DNA of 12,178 nt from Clostridiales bacterium (GTDB lineage: Bacteria; Bacillota; Clostridia; Oscillospirales; CAG-272), in NCBI GenBank assembly GCA_004554105.1, contig SFNW01000051.1:1-12178 (forward strand), written 5' to 3'. Both the position numbers and the translations under genes were made by a program. The notes under the pieces were generated by a model. It did not search any database, was not told the origin of the DNA, and worked only from the letters and a program-made list of their open reading frames with translations. Within the stretch, counting starts at the first letter, position 1. Each line of letters starts with the position of its first letter. Below, in pieces: positions 6,253 through 12,178 of this stretch.

Positions 6253-6281
6253 ATTATAAGCCCGCCCGCGACGAATTGCAA
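6253..6281 (-). promoter_or_regulatory. fucO promoter
   Basis: On the minus strand, TTGCAA (6281-6276), a 17-bp spacer and a consensus TATAAT (6258-6253). The transcript should start near 6246, about 45 nt before the fucO start. Confidence 0.82.
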
Positions 6282-6337
6282 GCGAAAGGGAAGAATTTCA
6301 CGCGATATTGACAAATAAATCACATAAGGATTGTATC

Positions 6338-6366
6338 TTGAAAACCTATCGTTTTTGTGGTAAAAT
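6338..6366 (+). promoter_or_regulatory. Promoter of the tcdA-ttcA operon
   Basis: TTGAAA at 6338-6343, a 17-bp spacer and TAAAAT at 6361-6366. Start near 6373 gives a leader of about 130 nt that carries the repeats at 6431-6476. A second TTGACA at 6308-6313 has only a poor -10 (TTGTAT, 6331-6336). The 306-bp gap between fucO and tcdA holds only these two divergent promoters and the repeats; I see no gene in it. Confidence 0.75.
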
Positions 6367-6430
6367 AAGCGCATTGAGTGTGGCGGACCGTCGGGGACAC
6401 GGGAGGGCGGGGCACGCAATACACCCGTAG

Positions 6431-6476
6431 GGGCGGATTCCATATCCGCCCGCCAAAGAATACGCCCGCCAAAGAA
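6431..6476. repeat. Palindrome plus 16-bp tandem repeat in the tcdA leader, probable dispersed intergenic element
   Basis: GGGCGGAT (6431-6438) pairs with ATCCGCCC (6444-6451) around TCCAT. The right arm runs into two copies of CGCCCGCCAAAGAA (6447-6460 and 6463-6476), identical over 14 bases with a 16-bp period. The GC-rich stretch from about 6385 to 6476 is unlike the AT-rich promoter before it. GTAGGGGCGGAT...ATCCGCCCGC resembles short palindromic intergenic repeats that I recall as common in gut Clostridia genomes. Copies elsewhere cannot be checked in this window. Confidence 0.6.
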
Positions 6477-6504
6477 CAACACGCGAATCATACAGGAGAA
6501 CACA

Positions 6505-7281
6505 ATGCCGAATCAATTTTCAAGAACCGAACTGATTTTCGGAAAAGAGGCAATGGAAAAACTCAGCCGCGCCCGCGTGGCGGTTTTCGGCGTGGGCGGC
6601 GTGGGCGGTTACACCGCCGAGGCGCTGGTGCGCAGCGGCGTGGGGGCGGTCGACCTCATCGACGACGACCGCGTTTGCCTGACCAACCTCAACCGCCAGC
6701 TCTTTGCCACCCGAAAAACAGTCGGCAAATATAAAGTGGACGTCGCGGCGGAGCGGCTCGCGGACATCAATCCCGACGCCGTGATCCGCACCTACAAGGT
6801 GTTTTACACGCCCGAGACGGCGGCGCAGTTTGACTTCACCGCTTACGACTATATCGTCGACGCTATCGACACGGTCACGGGCAAAATCGCGCTCGTCGTC
6901 AACGCAAAGGCGGCGAATACGCCGATTATCAGCTCGATGGGCGCGGGCAACAAGGTTGACCCGACCGCCTTTGAGGTCGCGGACATCTACAAGACCTCGG
7001 TCTGCCCGCTGGCAAAGGTCATGCGAAACGAACTGCGCAAGCGGAAGATTCGCCGCTTGAAGGTGGTCTATTCCAAGGAGCTGCCGCTCACGCCCGTGGA
7101 CGACATGACAAGCAGCTGCCGGACACACTGCATCTGCCCGCCGGGTACTGCGCGCAAATGCACCGAGCGGCGGCAGGTCCCGGGCAGCAACGCCTTTGTC
7201 CCCTCGGTCGTCGGACTCATCATCGCGGGCGAGGTCATCAAGGATTTGACCGGCGTGCGGGGCAGGGGGCTCGGCGTATGA
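6505..7281 (+). CDS. tcdA: tRNA threonylcarbamoyladenosine dehydratase TcdA (ThiF/E1-like)
   Basis: Uses ATP to dehydrate t6A37 of ANN-decoding tRNAs to the cyclic form ct6A. The 258-residue protein has the E1-like Rossmann fold: GVGGVGG (29-35) for nucleotide binding, DDDRVCLTNLNRQLFA (53-68), characteristic of this branch, DAIDTV (119-124) for metal/ATP contact, and PSVVGLIIAGEVI (233-245) near the end. A cysteine-rich segment holds Cys205, Cys209, Cys211 and Cys219 (SSCRTHCICPPG...KC), a common feature of Firmicutes versions as I recall them, and may bind zinc. The start is set by AGGAG at 6494-6498, 6 nt before the ATG. Its stop overlaps the ttcA start (ATGA), so the two are co-translated tRNA anticodon-loop modification genes. 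Confidence 0.93.
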   Translation: MPNQFSRTELIFGKEAMEKLSRARVAVFGVGGVGGYTAEALVRSGVGAVDLIDDDRVCLTNLNRQLFATRKTVGKYKVDVAAERLADINPDAVIRTYKVFYTPETAAQFDFTAYDYIVDAIDTVTGKIALVVNAKAANTPIISSMGAGNKVDPTAFEVADIYKTSVCPLAKVMRNELRKRKIRRLKVVYSKELPLTPVDDMTSSCRTHCICPPGTARKCTERRQVPGSNAFVPSVVGLIIAGEVIKDLTGVRGRGLGV

Positions 7282-8153
7282 GCAAGGCACTTGAACCCTG
7301 TCAGAGCATCGAACGCAGCCTGCAGAAAAAATTCCGCAAGACAATCTGGAATCCCTTTATCGAAGCGGTCAAGCGGTACGGGCTGATCGCGGCGGGCGAC
7401 AAAATCGCCGTCTGCATTTCGGGCGGGAAGGACTCGATGCTGATGGCGAAGCTGATGCAGATGTTACAGCGGCACAGCGAAGTGCCCTTTGACCTTGTCT
7501 TTCTCGTCATGGACCCGGGCTACAATGAACGCAACCGCCGCAAAATCGAGAGCAATGCAGAGCTTCTGCAGATTCCCGTGACGGTTTTCGAGACCGATAT
7601 TTTCGCGATTGCCAACAGCACGGACAAGTCGCCCTGCTACCTCTGCGCCCGTATGCGGCGCGGGCATCTTTATGCCAAGGCGAGAGAACTCGGCTGCAAC
7701 AAAATCGCGCTCGGGCATCATTTCAGCGACGTTGTGGAGACCACGCTGATGGGAATGTTCTACGGCTCGCAGCTGCAGGCGATGCCGCCGAAGCTGCACA
7801 GCACGAATTTTGTCGGCATGGAGCTGATTCGCCCGCTTTACTGCGTCCACGAGGACGATATTCTCGCATGGGTGCGCTACAACGAACTGGATTTTATCCG
7901 CTGCGCCTGCCGCTTTACCGAAAATCGCGAGGAGTACGAAAACGGCGGCTCGAAGCGGCAGGAGATGAAGCAGCTTTTGCGCAGTCTGAAGCGTGACAAC
8001 CCGAATATCGAACGAAGCATTTTCAACAGCATTCACGCCGTCTGCCTCGACACCATGGTCGGCTGCAAGACGAGCGGGCGGGATTATTCCTTTGCCGAGC
8101 TCTACGAAGCGCGGGGAAAAACGGCTGCCGCCGATCTTTCCGAAGAAGAATAA
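7278..8153 (+). CDS. ttcA: TtcA-family tRNA 2-thiocytidine biosynthesis protein
   Basis: Predicted to thiolate cytidine 32 of tRNA, using ATP and an iron-sulfur cluster. The 291-residue protein shows the PP-loop SGGKDS (48-53), the cluster cysteines Cys120 and Cys123 (CYLCARMRRGHLY), and family blocks IALGHHFSDVVETTLMGMFYG (143-163), MPPKL (169-173) and IRPLYCVHEDDI (184-195). The third ligand region reads CAC (209-211), where E. coli TtcA has CNLC, so Cys209 or Cys211 is the likely third ligand. The start at 7278 overlaps the tcdA stop by ATGA; an in-frame ATG at 7158 lies deep inside tcdA and is rejected. The C-terminus (about 215-291) is longer and more charged than in the E. coli protein. 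A different thiolation target within this family cannot be excluded. Confidence 0.85.
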   Translation: MSKALEPCQSIERSLQKKFRKTIWNPFIEAVKRYGLIAAGDKIAVCISGGKDSMLMAKLMQMLQRHSEVPFDLVFLVMDPGYNERNRRKIESNAELLQIPVTVFETDIFAIANSTDKSPCYLCARMRRGHLYAKARELGCNKIALGHHFSDVVETTLMGMFYGSQLQAMPPKLHSTNFVGMELIRPLYCVHEDDILAWVRYNELDFIRCACRFTENREEYENGGSKRQEMKQLLRSLKRDNPNIERSIFNSIHAVCLDTMVGCKTSGRDYSFAELYEARGKTAAADLSEEE

Positions 8154-8157
8154 AAGA

Positions 8158-8190
8158 GCGCCGCCGAACCGTTTATCGGTTCGGCGGCGC
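8158..8190. terminator. Bidirectional terminator between ttcA and ftsH
   Basis: A perfect 14-bp stem GCGCCGCCGAACCG (8158-8171) / CGGTTCGGCGGCGC (8177-8190) with loop TTTAT. The T-rich end is better on the minus strand (TCTTTTATT), serving ftsH; on the plus strand ATTTCTG follows, serving ttcA more weakly. Confidence 0.88.
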
Positions 8191-8205
8191 ATTTCTGTGC
8201 TGCAG

Positions 8206-10023
8206 TCAGGCGCCGAGAATCTGCATGAATTCCTCGCCGGTGATGGTTTCCTTTTCGTAGAGGTATTTTGCCAGTTCGTCGAGTTTTGCGCGATTTTCGG
8301 TCAGAATTCGCGCCGCCTTTGCGTGCTGCGCCTTGACCAGCGCGACGACGCGCTCGTCAACCTTAGTCTGCGTTTCGGCGGAGCAGGCGAGTGACATATC
8401 GCCGCCGAGATATTGGTTGGTTTCGGTTTCGAGCGCGACCATGTCAAAGTCGCTCATGCCGTAACGGGTAATCATTGCGCGGGCGAGTTTGGTCGCCTGT
8501 TCGATGTCATTCGATGCGCCGGTTGTCACAGTGCCGCAGGCGATTTCTTCTGCGGCGCGTCCGCCGGTCAGCGTGGCAATCCGGTTTTCGATCTCGACCT
8601 TGCTCATCAGGTAGCGGTTGCCCTCGTCCACCTGCATGGTGTAGCCGAGCGCGCCCGAGGTGCGGGGAACAATGGTGATTTTCTGCACGGGCGCGGAGTT
8701 CGTCTGCATTGCGGCGACCAGCGCGTGCCCGATTTCGTGATAGGCGACAATCATTTTTTCCCGGTCGGTCAGAATCGCGTTCTTCTTCTGATAGCCGGCG
8801 ATGACGACCTCGATGGATTCCTCAAGATCGGCCTGCGTCGCTTCGCTTCTGCCGTCGCGCACGGCGCGAAGCGCCGCCTCGTTGACGATGTTGGCAAGTT
8901 CCGCGCCCGAAGCGCCCGATGCCATGCGGGCAATCCGCTCAAAGTCGACATTCGCCGCGGTTTTGATCTTCTTGGCGTGGACGCGCAGAATCGCTTCGCG
9001 CCCCTTGAGGTCGGGCAGTTCGACGGGAACACGGCGGTCGAAGCGGCCCGGACGGGTCAGCGCGGGGTCGAGCGTCTCGGGGCGGTTGGTCGCGGCGAGA
9101 ATAATGACGCCGGTATTGCCGCCGAAGCCGTCCATTTCGGTGAGCAACTGGTTGAGTGTCTGCTCGCGCTCGTCGTTGCCGCCCATGCCGCCTGTATTTC
9201 GCTTCTGCCCGATGGCGTCAATCTCGTCGATAAAGACGATACAGGGCGCTTTTTCTTTTGCCTGCGAGAACAAATCGCGCACCTTGGACGCGCCCATGCC
9301 GACAAACATCTCGACGAATTCCGAGCCGGACATCGAGAAGAAAGGAACATCGGCTTCGCCCGCGACTGCCTTGGCAAGCATGGTTTTACCCGTGCCGGGA
9401 GGTCCGACGAGCAACACGCCCTTCGGCATGGACGCGCCGATTTCTTCGTATTTCTTCGGGTTGTGCAGGTAGTCGACGATTTCGGCGAGGTTTTCCTTTG
9501 CTTCGTCCTCGCCCGCCACATCGTCAAACTTAATGCCGCCTGCGGATTTGACATAGACCTTGGCGTTGCTCTTGCCCATGTTGAACATCATGGAGCCGCT
9601 GCCGCCGCCCGCCCTATCCATCAGTTTCTTGGACATATAGCGCCCGATTAAGGCAAAGATGACCACGGGCAGAATCCAATAGAGCAAAATCGTCAGCAGC
9701 GGGGACATCTCCTCGATGATTTCGCCCGAGAAGGTCGCGCCCGACGCATACAGGCGCGGAATCAGCTCGTAGTCCTCGCTCAGGCGGCCTGTTTCGTAGA
9801 TGTTCTTCCCATCTCTGTCGGTGAACAGGATTTTGTTGTCGCGTACCTCGACCTGCCCGATTTCCTTGTTCTCGGTCATGGTCATAAACGTGCCGTAATC
9901 GACCTCGCGAATGCGCATTTGCTGCAAAAAGGGAACAACCAGCAGATTCATCGCGAAAAGGACAATGAGGACGATGCTGTAATAGTAGATTAACGGTTTC
10001 TTCGGACTTTTGACTTCATTCAT
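8206..10023 (-). CDS. ftsH: ATP-dependent zinc metalloprotease FtsH
   Basis: Membrane-anchored AAA+ protease that degrades misassembled membrane proteins and regulatory substrates. The 605-residue protein has two membrane helices (about 11-33 and 107-129) flanking a short extracytoplasmic domain, then the AAA module. Walker A is GPPGTGKT (207-214), Walker B VFIDEID (263-269), the pore-loop region MFVGMGA (239-245), and the second region of homology includes TRPGRFDR (323-330). The zinc site is HEIGH (429-433), with Asp506 in TGASNDIEQAT as third ligand. The start at 10023 is chosen because AAGGAAG lies 8 nt upstream and the protein begins just before the first helix; the frame stays open for 104 more codons through plsY, but that is a shadow. 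It is the last gene of a minus-strand operon, 23 nt after the plsY-like gene. The C-terminus is shorter than in E. coli FtsH. Confidence 0.97.
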   Translation of the reverse strand: MNEVKSPKKPLIYYYSIVLIVLFAMNLLVVPFLQQMRIREVDYGTFMTMTENKEIGQVEVRDNKILFTDRDGKNIYETGRLSEDYELIPRLYASGATFSGEIIEEMSPLLTILLYWILPVVIFALIGRYMSKKLMDRAGGGSGSMMFNMGKSNAKVYVKSAGGIKFDDVAGEDEAKENLAEIVDYLHNPKKYEEIGASMPKGVLLVGPPGTGKTMLAKAVAGEADVPFFSMSGSEFVEMFVGMGASKVRDLFSQAKEKAPCIVFIDEIDAIGQKRNTGGMGGNDEREQTLNQLLTEMDGFGGNTGVIILAATNRPETLDPALTRPGRFDRRVPVELPDLKGREAILRVHAKKIKTAANVDFERIARMASGASGAELANIVNEAALRAVRDGRSEATQADLEESIEVVIAGYQKKNAILTDREKMIVAYHEIGHALVAAMQTNSAPVQKITIVPRTSGALGYTMQVDEGNRYLMSKVEIENRIATLTGGRAAEEIACGTVTTGASNDIEQATKLARAMITRYGMSDFDMVALETETNQYLGGDMSLACSAETQTKVDERVVALVKAQHAKAARILTENRAKLDELAKYLYEKETITGEEFMQILGA

Positions 10024-10046
10024 AACAGGTACTTCCTTTCGGTCGG

Positions 10047-10667
10047 TCAGTCTGCTTTTTTCTCTTCGGGCAGGGGCTCTGCTTCGGGCACGAGATGCTT
10101 GAGAATCGCAAGGAGTGCCATGACGACGCAGCCGACGGCAATCGAAAACTTTCCGTGGCGGGTCAGCATCACGCCGGCAATCGCGCCGAACAGCGTGAAG
10201 GTCAAAAGACTGCATTTGCGGTTGGGCTTTACGCGGATAATGCCCGAAAAGAGAATGTACAGTCCCGCAAGCAGCCAGCCTGCCGGCGTCAGCGGCAGGA
10301 GCGCAATCAGCACGCCGAAAATCGTGGCGATGCACTTGCCTCCGTGAAGATCGTTGAAAACCGCGAGCGCGTGCCCGAGCACGGGCGCAACCATGACGCC
10401 CGCAAAAAGCAGCCTTTGCACGTCGGTCGTGCGCGACGCGAGAAAGACGGGAACAAACCCCTTTGCCATATCGAGCGCAAGGCAGAGCAGTCCCATCGGA
10501 ATGCCGCAGTGGACAAACACATTGGACGCCCCGGGGTTTTTGTCTTTACTCAGCGCGCAGATGTCTTTTTTCAGAAAGGCGCGGGGCAGAATCCGGCTGA
10601 ACATCACGCTGCCGAGCAGAAACCCGAATGCAATGTAAAAGAGTTGTGCGGTCAGTTGATTTTTCAT
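10047..10667 (-). CDS. PlsY-like glycerol-3-phosphate acyltransferase, divergent
   Basis: A 206-residue polytopic membrane protein resembling PlsY, which transfers an acyl group from acyl-phosphate to glycerol-3-phosphate at the start of phospholipid synthesis. Seen: an N-terminal helix with GSVMFSRILPR (16-26), a motif-1-like loop KDKNPGASNVFVHCG (40-54), GHALAVFNDLHGGKCIATIFG (about 97-117) matching motif 2 (GHxFPxFxxFKGGKGVAT), and several more helices. The matches are imperfect: the usual GSGNxGxTN is NPGASN, and GGKG is GGKC. It may be a paralogue with a different acceptor or donor, and a canonical PlsY may exist elsewhere. It starts at 10667, overlapping the upstream glycosyltransferase stop by ATGA, which points to tight coupling in lipid synthesis. 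Confidence 0.75.
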   Translation of the reverse strand: MKNQLTAQLFYIAFGFLLGSVMFSRILPRAFLKKDICALSKDKNPGASNVFVHCGIPMGLLCLALDMAKGFVPVFLASRTTDVQRLLFAGVMVAPVLGHALAVFNDLHGGKCIATIFGVLIALLPLTPAGWLLAGLYILFSGIIRVKPNRKCSLLTFTLFGAIAGVMLTRHGKFSIAVGCVVMALLAILKHLVPEAEPLPEEKKAD

Positions 10668-11770
10668 AGCTGCATCACCAAATCGACGATATTTGCGGCG
10701 CCGTGGGGGTCGATGTTCGCTGCCTGCGCCGCCGTCATTCTTTCCGCGCGCTCGGGGTCGCCGAGCAGCAGAAATGCGTCTTTTGCCGCTTCGGCTTCGC
10801 TCTTTGCCCACATCGACATACCGAGCGATTCAAAGAGGGCGGCGTTTTTCGTCTCGCAGCCCGGAATCGGCGCGGCGTGAATCAGCGGCACGCGGGACGC
10901 CGCCGCCTCGGTCGTTGTAATGCCGCCCGCCTTGGTAATCAGCACGTCGGCGGCGCGCATATAAAGGTTGACCTTGTCGGTGAACGGCAGAGCGACGACC
11001 CGACCGTCCGCACCGTAGGTTTTGTCAAGCGTTTCTTTGAGTTCGGCATTTCTTGCGGTGAGAACATAAATCACCGTGTCGGCGTCCGCACTTTTCAGCA
11101 GCTCGGCGCAGATTAGCGGCGAATTGCCGCAGCCGACGCCGCCGGTCATGACGAGAATCATTTTTTTGCCCGCGTCGATGGCAAGCGCTTCTCGTGCCTC
11201 GGCTTTCGTTATTTGCAAAGAAAACCGCGCCGAAACCGGCAGTCCCGTCACATAAAGGCGGTCTGTGGGCATACCGTTTTGAATGCAGTCCGCCTTGACG
11301 CTTTCATGCGGGAGAAAATAGGCGTCCATGTCGGTCTCGTTCCAGAACGGTATGCGGGTGTAGTCGGTCAGCACGCCGTAGCATTTGACCGGCAGACTGC
11401 CGGTTTTCTTTAAGCGGGTCATCGCTTCCATCGGGAAGAGGTGCGTGGCGACCACGCAGTCGTAGCCGCCCTCGGTGATAAAGGCGAGCAGCCGCTTTGC
11501 ATGGGCGGCGTTGGCAAAGTAGACCGGTGAGGTGATGCCGGTCGAATTATAGAGCTCGCCCGCGCGGTAGATTGCGCCGAACGCGCGCGGCACACGGGTG
11601 ATCATCGAGCCGTATGCGGACGAAATGACGCGCGAGGAGTGCGTGCCGGTCACGCCGAGCGAGTCGACGACCGAGCAGTCGATGCCGCGGCGACGGAACT
11701 CCTCGCAAACGGCGCGTGCCGCGCTGTTGTGTCCCTCTCCCGTGTTGCAGCTCAGAATCAGAACTTTCAT
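10664..11770 (-). CDS. Diacylglycerol glycosyltransferase, MGDG synthase/UgtP-like (GT28)
   Basis: Predicted to transfer glucose or galactose from a UDP-sugar to diacylglycerol, making membrane glycolipids that can also anchor lipoteichoic acid. The 368-residue protein has the two-lobe GT-B layout. The N-terminal lipid-acceptor lobe starts KVLILSCNTGEGHNSAARAV (2-21), the signature of the MGDG-synthase domain, with LTDYTRIPFWN (134-144). The C-terminal donor lobe has MTGGVGCGN (208-216), ITKAGGITTTEA (278-289) and PGCETKNA (303-310). There is no clear membrane helix, as expected for a peripheral enzyme. The start follows GGAG by 6 nt. It sits between the CmpB-like gene and the PlsY-like gene, with a 49-nt gap upstream and an ATGA overlap downstream. 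The sugar and number of residues added cannot be read from sequence. Confidence 0.9.
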   Translation of the reverse strand: MKVLILSCNTGEGHNSAARAVCEEFRRRGIDCSVVDSLGVTGTHSSRVISSAYGSMITRVPRAFGAIYRAGELYNSTGITSPVYFANAAHAKRLLAFITEGGYDCVVATHLFPMEAMTRLKKTGSLPVKCYGVLTDYTRIPFWNETDMDAYFLPHESVKADCIQNGMPTDRLYVTGLPVSARFSLQITKAEAREALAIDAGKKMILVMTGGVGCGNSPLICAELLKSADADTVIYVLTARNAELKETLDKTYGADGRVVALPFTDKVNLYMRAADVLITKAGGITTTEAAASRVPLIHAAPIPGCETKNAALFESLGMSMWAKSEAEAAKDAFLLLGDPERAERMTAAQAANIDPHGAANIVDLVMQL

Positions 11771-11819
11771 CGTTTTCTCCGTATTTTTGATTTGGTTTTT
11801 CCTTTGGCTTGAGGCAAAC

Positions 11820-12178
11820 TCACTTTTTGCGGTCGCGCAGTGCCTTGAGCTGGTCGAGACTATGCCGCAGCTTCGGGAAGGCGTCGATCATACGGCGCTG
11901 CTGCGCGGAAAAACGCTCGCGCATGGCGCGCCGCCGCTCGGCAACCTCCTGCTTGCCCACGGTGCGGAGTTTTTCATATTCCTCGACGAGAAGTGCCAGC
12001 TTCTCGCGGAAGTCCGCCATGCCGGCGAACGTGACGATGTTGTCGGCGAGAAACCCGGCAAACAGCACGGCGACGATGCAGTGAAACCATACGGGCGGCA
12101 GAAGAGAAGTGCAGTGTACGACAAACGGGTGCAGAACTTTAATCAGCACGACCGAAAATGCACCGAATACCACGGCAC
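11820..12178 (-). CDS. CmpB-like 'putative ABC-transporter type IV' membrane protein, 5' end outside window
   Basis: Only the last 119 or so residues are present; the frame is open to the right edge, so this is a partial gene and the GTG at 12173 is not taken as its start. The visible part has FGAFSVVLIKVLHPFV, a second helix WFHCIVAVLFAGFLADNIVTF, then a long charged helix (EKLALLVEEYEKLR... to RDRKK) likely to be cytoplasmic and coiled. The VLIKVLHP segment followed by a hydrophobic helix and a charged tail resembles the C-terminus of the CmpB family (PF06541), whose function is poorly known. It precedes the glycolipid and acyltransferase genes in the same direction and probably begins the operon or continues it. 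Confidence 0.7.
   Translation of the reverse strand, partial: AVVFGAFSVVLIKVLHPFVVHCTSLLPPVWFHCIVAVLFAGFLADNIVTFAGMADFREKLALLVEEYEKLRTVGKQEVAERRRAMRERFSAQQRRMIDAFPKLRHSLDQLKALRDRKK

Noticed and set aside
5041..6318. A 425-codon open frame on the plus strand over fucO
   Set aside because: Shadow of fucO caused by GC-rich third positions. Its His/Arg/Val/Asp-rich translation shows no domain, and it starts inside the terminator region.
6308..6336. Second rightward promoter with a perfect TTGACA
   Set aside because: The hexamer at 17-bp spacing, TTGTAT, matches the -10 consensus poorly. The TTGAAA-17-TAAAAT pair just downstream is much better.
7158..7277. Upstream start for ttcA inside tcdA
   Set aside because: The extra 40 residues are Arg/Gly shadow sequence of tcdA. 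The ATGA overlap at 7278 and the family's usual N-terminus fit better.
6520..7344. A 274-codon minus-strand frame over tcdA
   Set aside because: Shadow of tcdA without motifs or ribosome binding site.
8413..9651. A 412-codon open frame on the plus strand over ftsH
   Set aside because: Antisense shadow of ftsH. The minus strand carries complete Walker, SRH and HEIGH motifs.
10024..10335. N-terminal extension of FtsH by 104 codons
   Set aside because: It would run through the plsY-like coding region in another frame and is Arg/Ala-rich. The AAGGAAG site and a normal FtsH N-terminus support the start at 10023.

Overview
The window looks like a piece of a chromosome from an anaerobic gut-type Clostridia, most likely an Oscillospirales/Ruminococcaceae relative. 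This is an inference from the high-GC codon use combined with Firmicutes-style GGAGG ribosome binding sites, a UgtP/MGDG-synthase-like glycosyltransferase, a CmpB-type membrane protein, an NPCxxC-type MnmA and a FucO-type alcohol dehydrogenase. Genes are densely packed and almost every transcript end has a clear hairpin terminator. No tRNA, rRNA, CRISPR array, phage gene or transposase is visible.

Layout, left to right. (1) 32-1732 (+): an intracellular family 2 glycoside hydrolase closed by a perfect terminator. (2) 1886-2953 (+): mnmA (2-thiouridine at tRNA U34), with its own extended -10 promoter and a pair of small dyads 20 bp apart. (3) 4313-3032 (-): a three-gene operon of unknown function: a 122-aa four-helix membrane protein built from two similar halves, a 234-aa multi-span membrane protein, and a 74-aa soluble protein made of four 11-residue repeats. 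It is divergent from a TetR-type regulator (4444-4995, +), and the two promoters overlap at the -10 with exact mirror symmetry. (4) 6198-5050 (-): fucO, lactaldehyde/1,2-propanediol oxidoreductase. (5) 6505-8153 (+): tcdA and ttcA, overlapping by ATGA, both tRNA anticodon-loop modification enzymes; a palindromic repeat-like insert lies in their leader. (6) 12178-8206 (-): a CmpB-like membrane protein cut by the window edge, a diacylglycerol glycosyltransferase, a divergent PlsY-like acyltransferase and ftsH, which looks like one envelope-lipid and membrane quality-control operon.

Most genes are conventional housekeeping genes. Three of them (mnmA, tcdA, ttcA) act on tRNA anticodon loops. The least explained part is the 3032-4995 regulator/membrane/repeat-protein cassette. 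It is the best candidate for an undescribed system: a self-contained, probably TetR-controlled envelope module whose small product resembles the 11-mer amphipathic helices of lipid-binding or LEA-type proteins.
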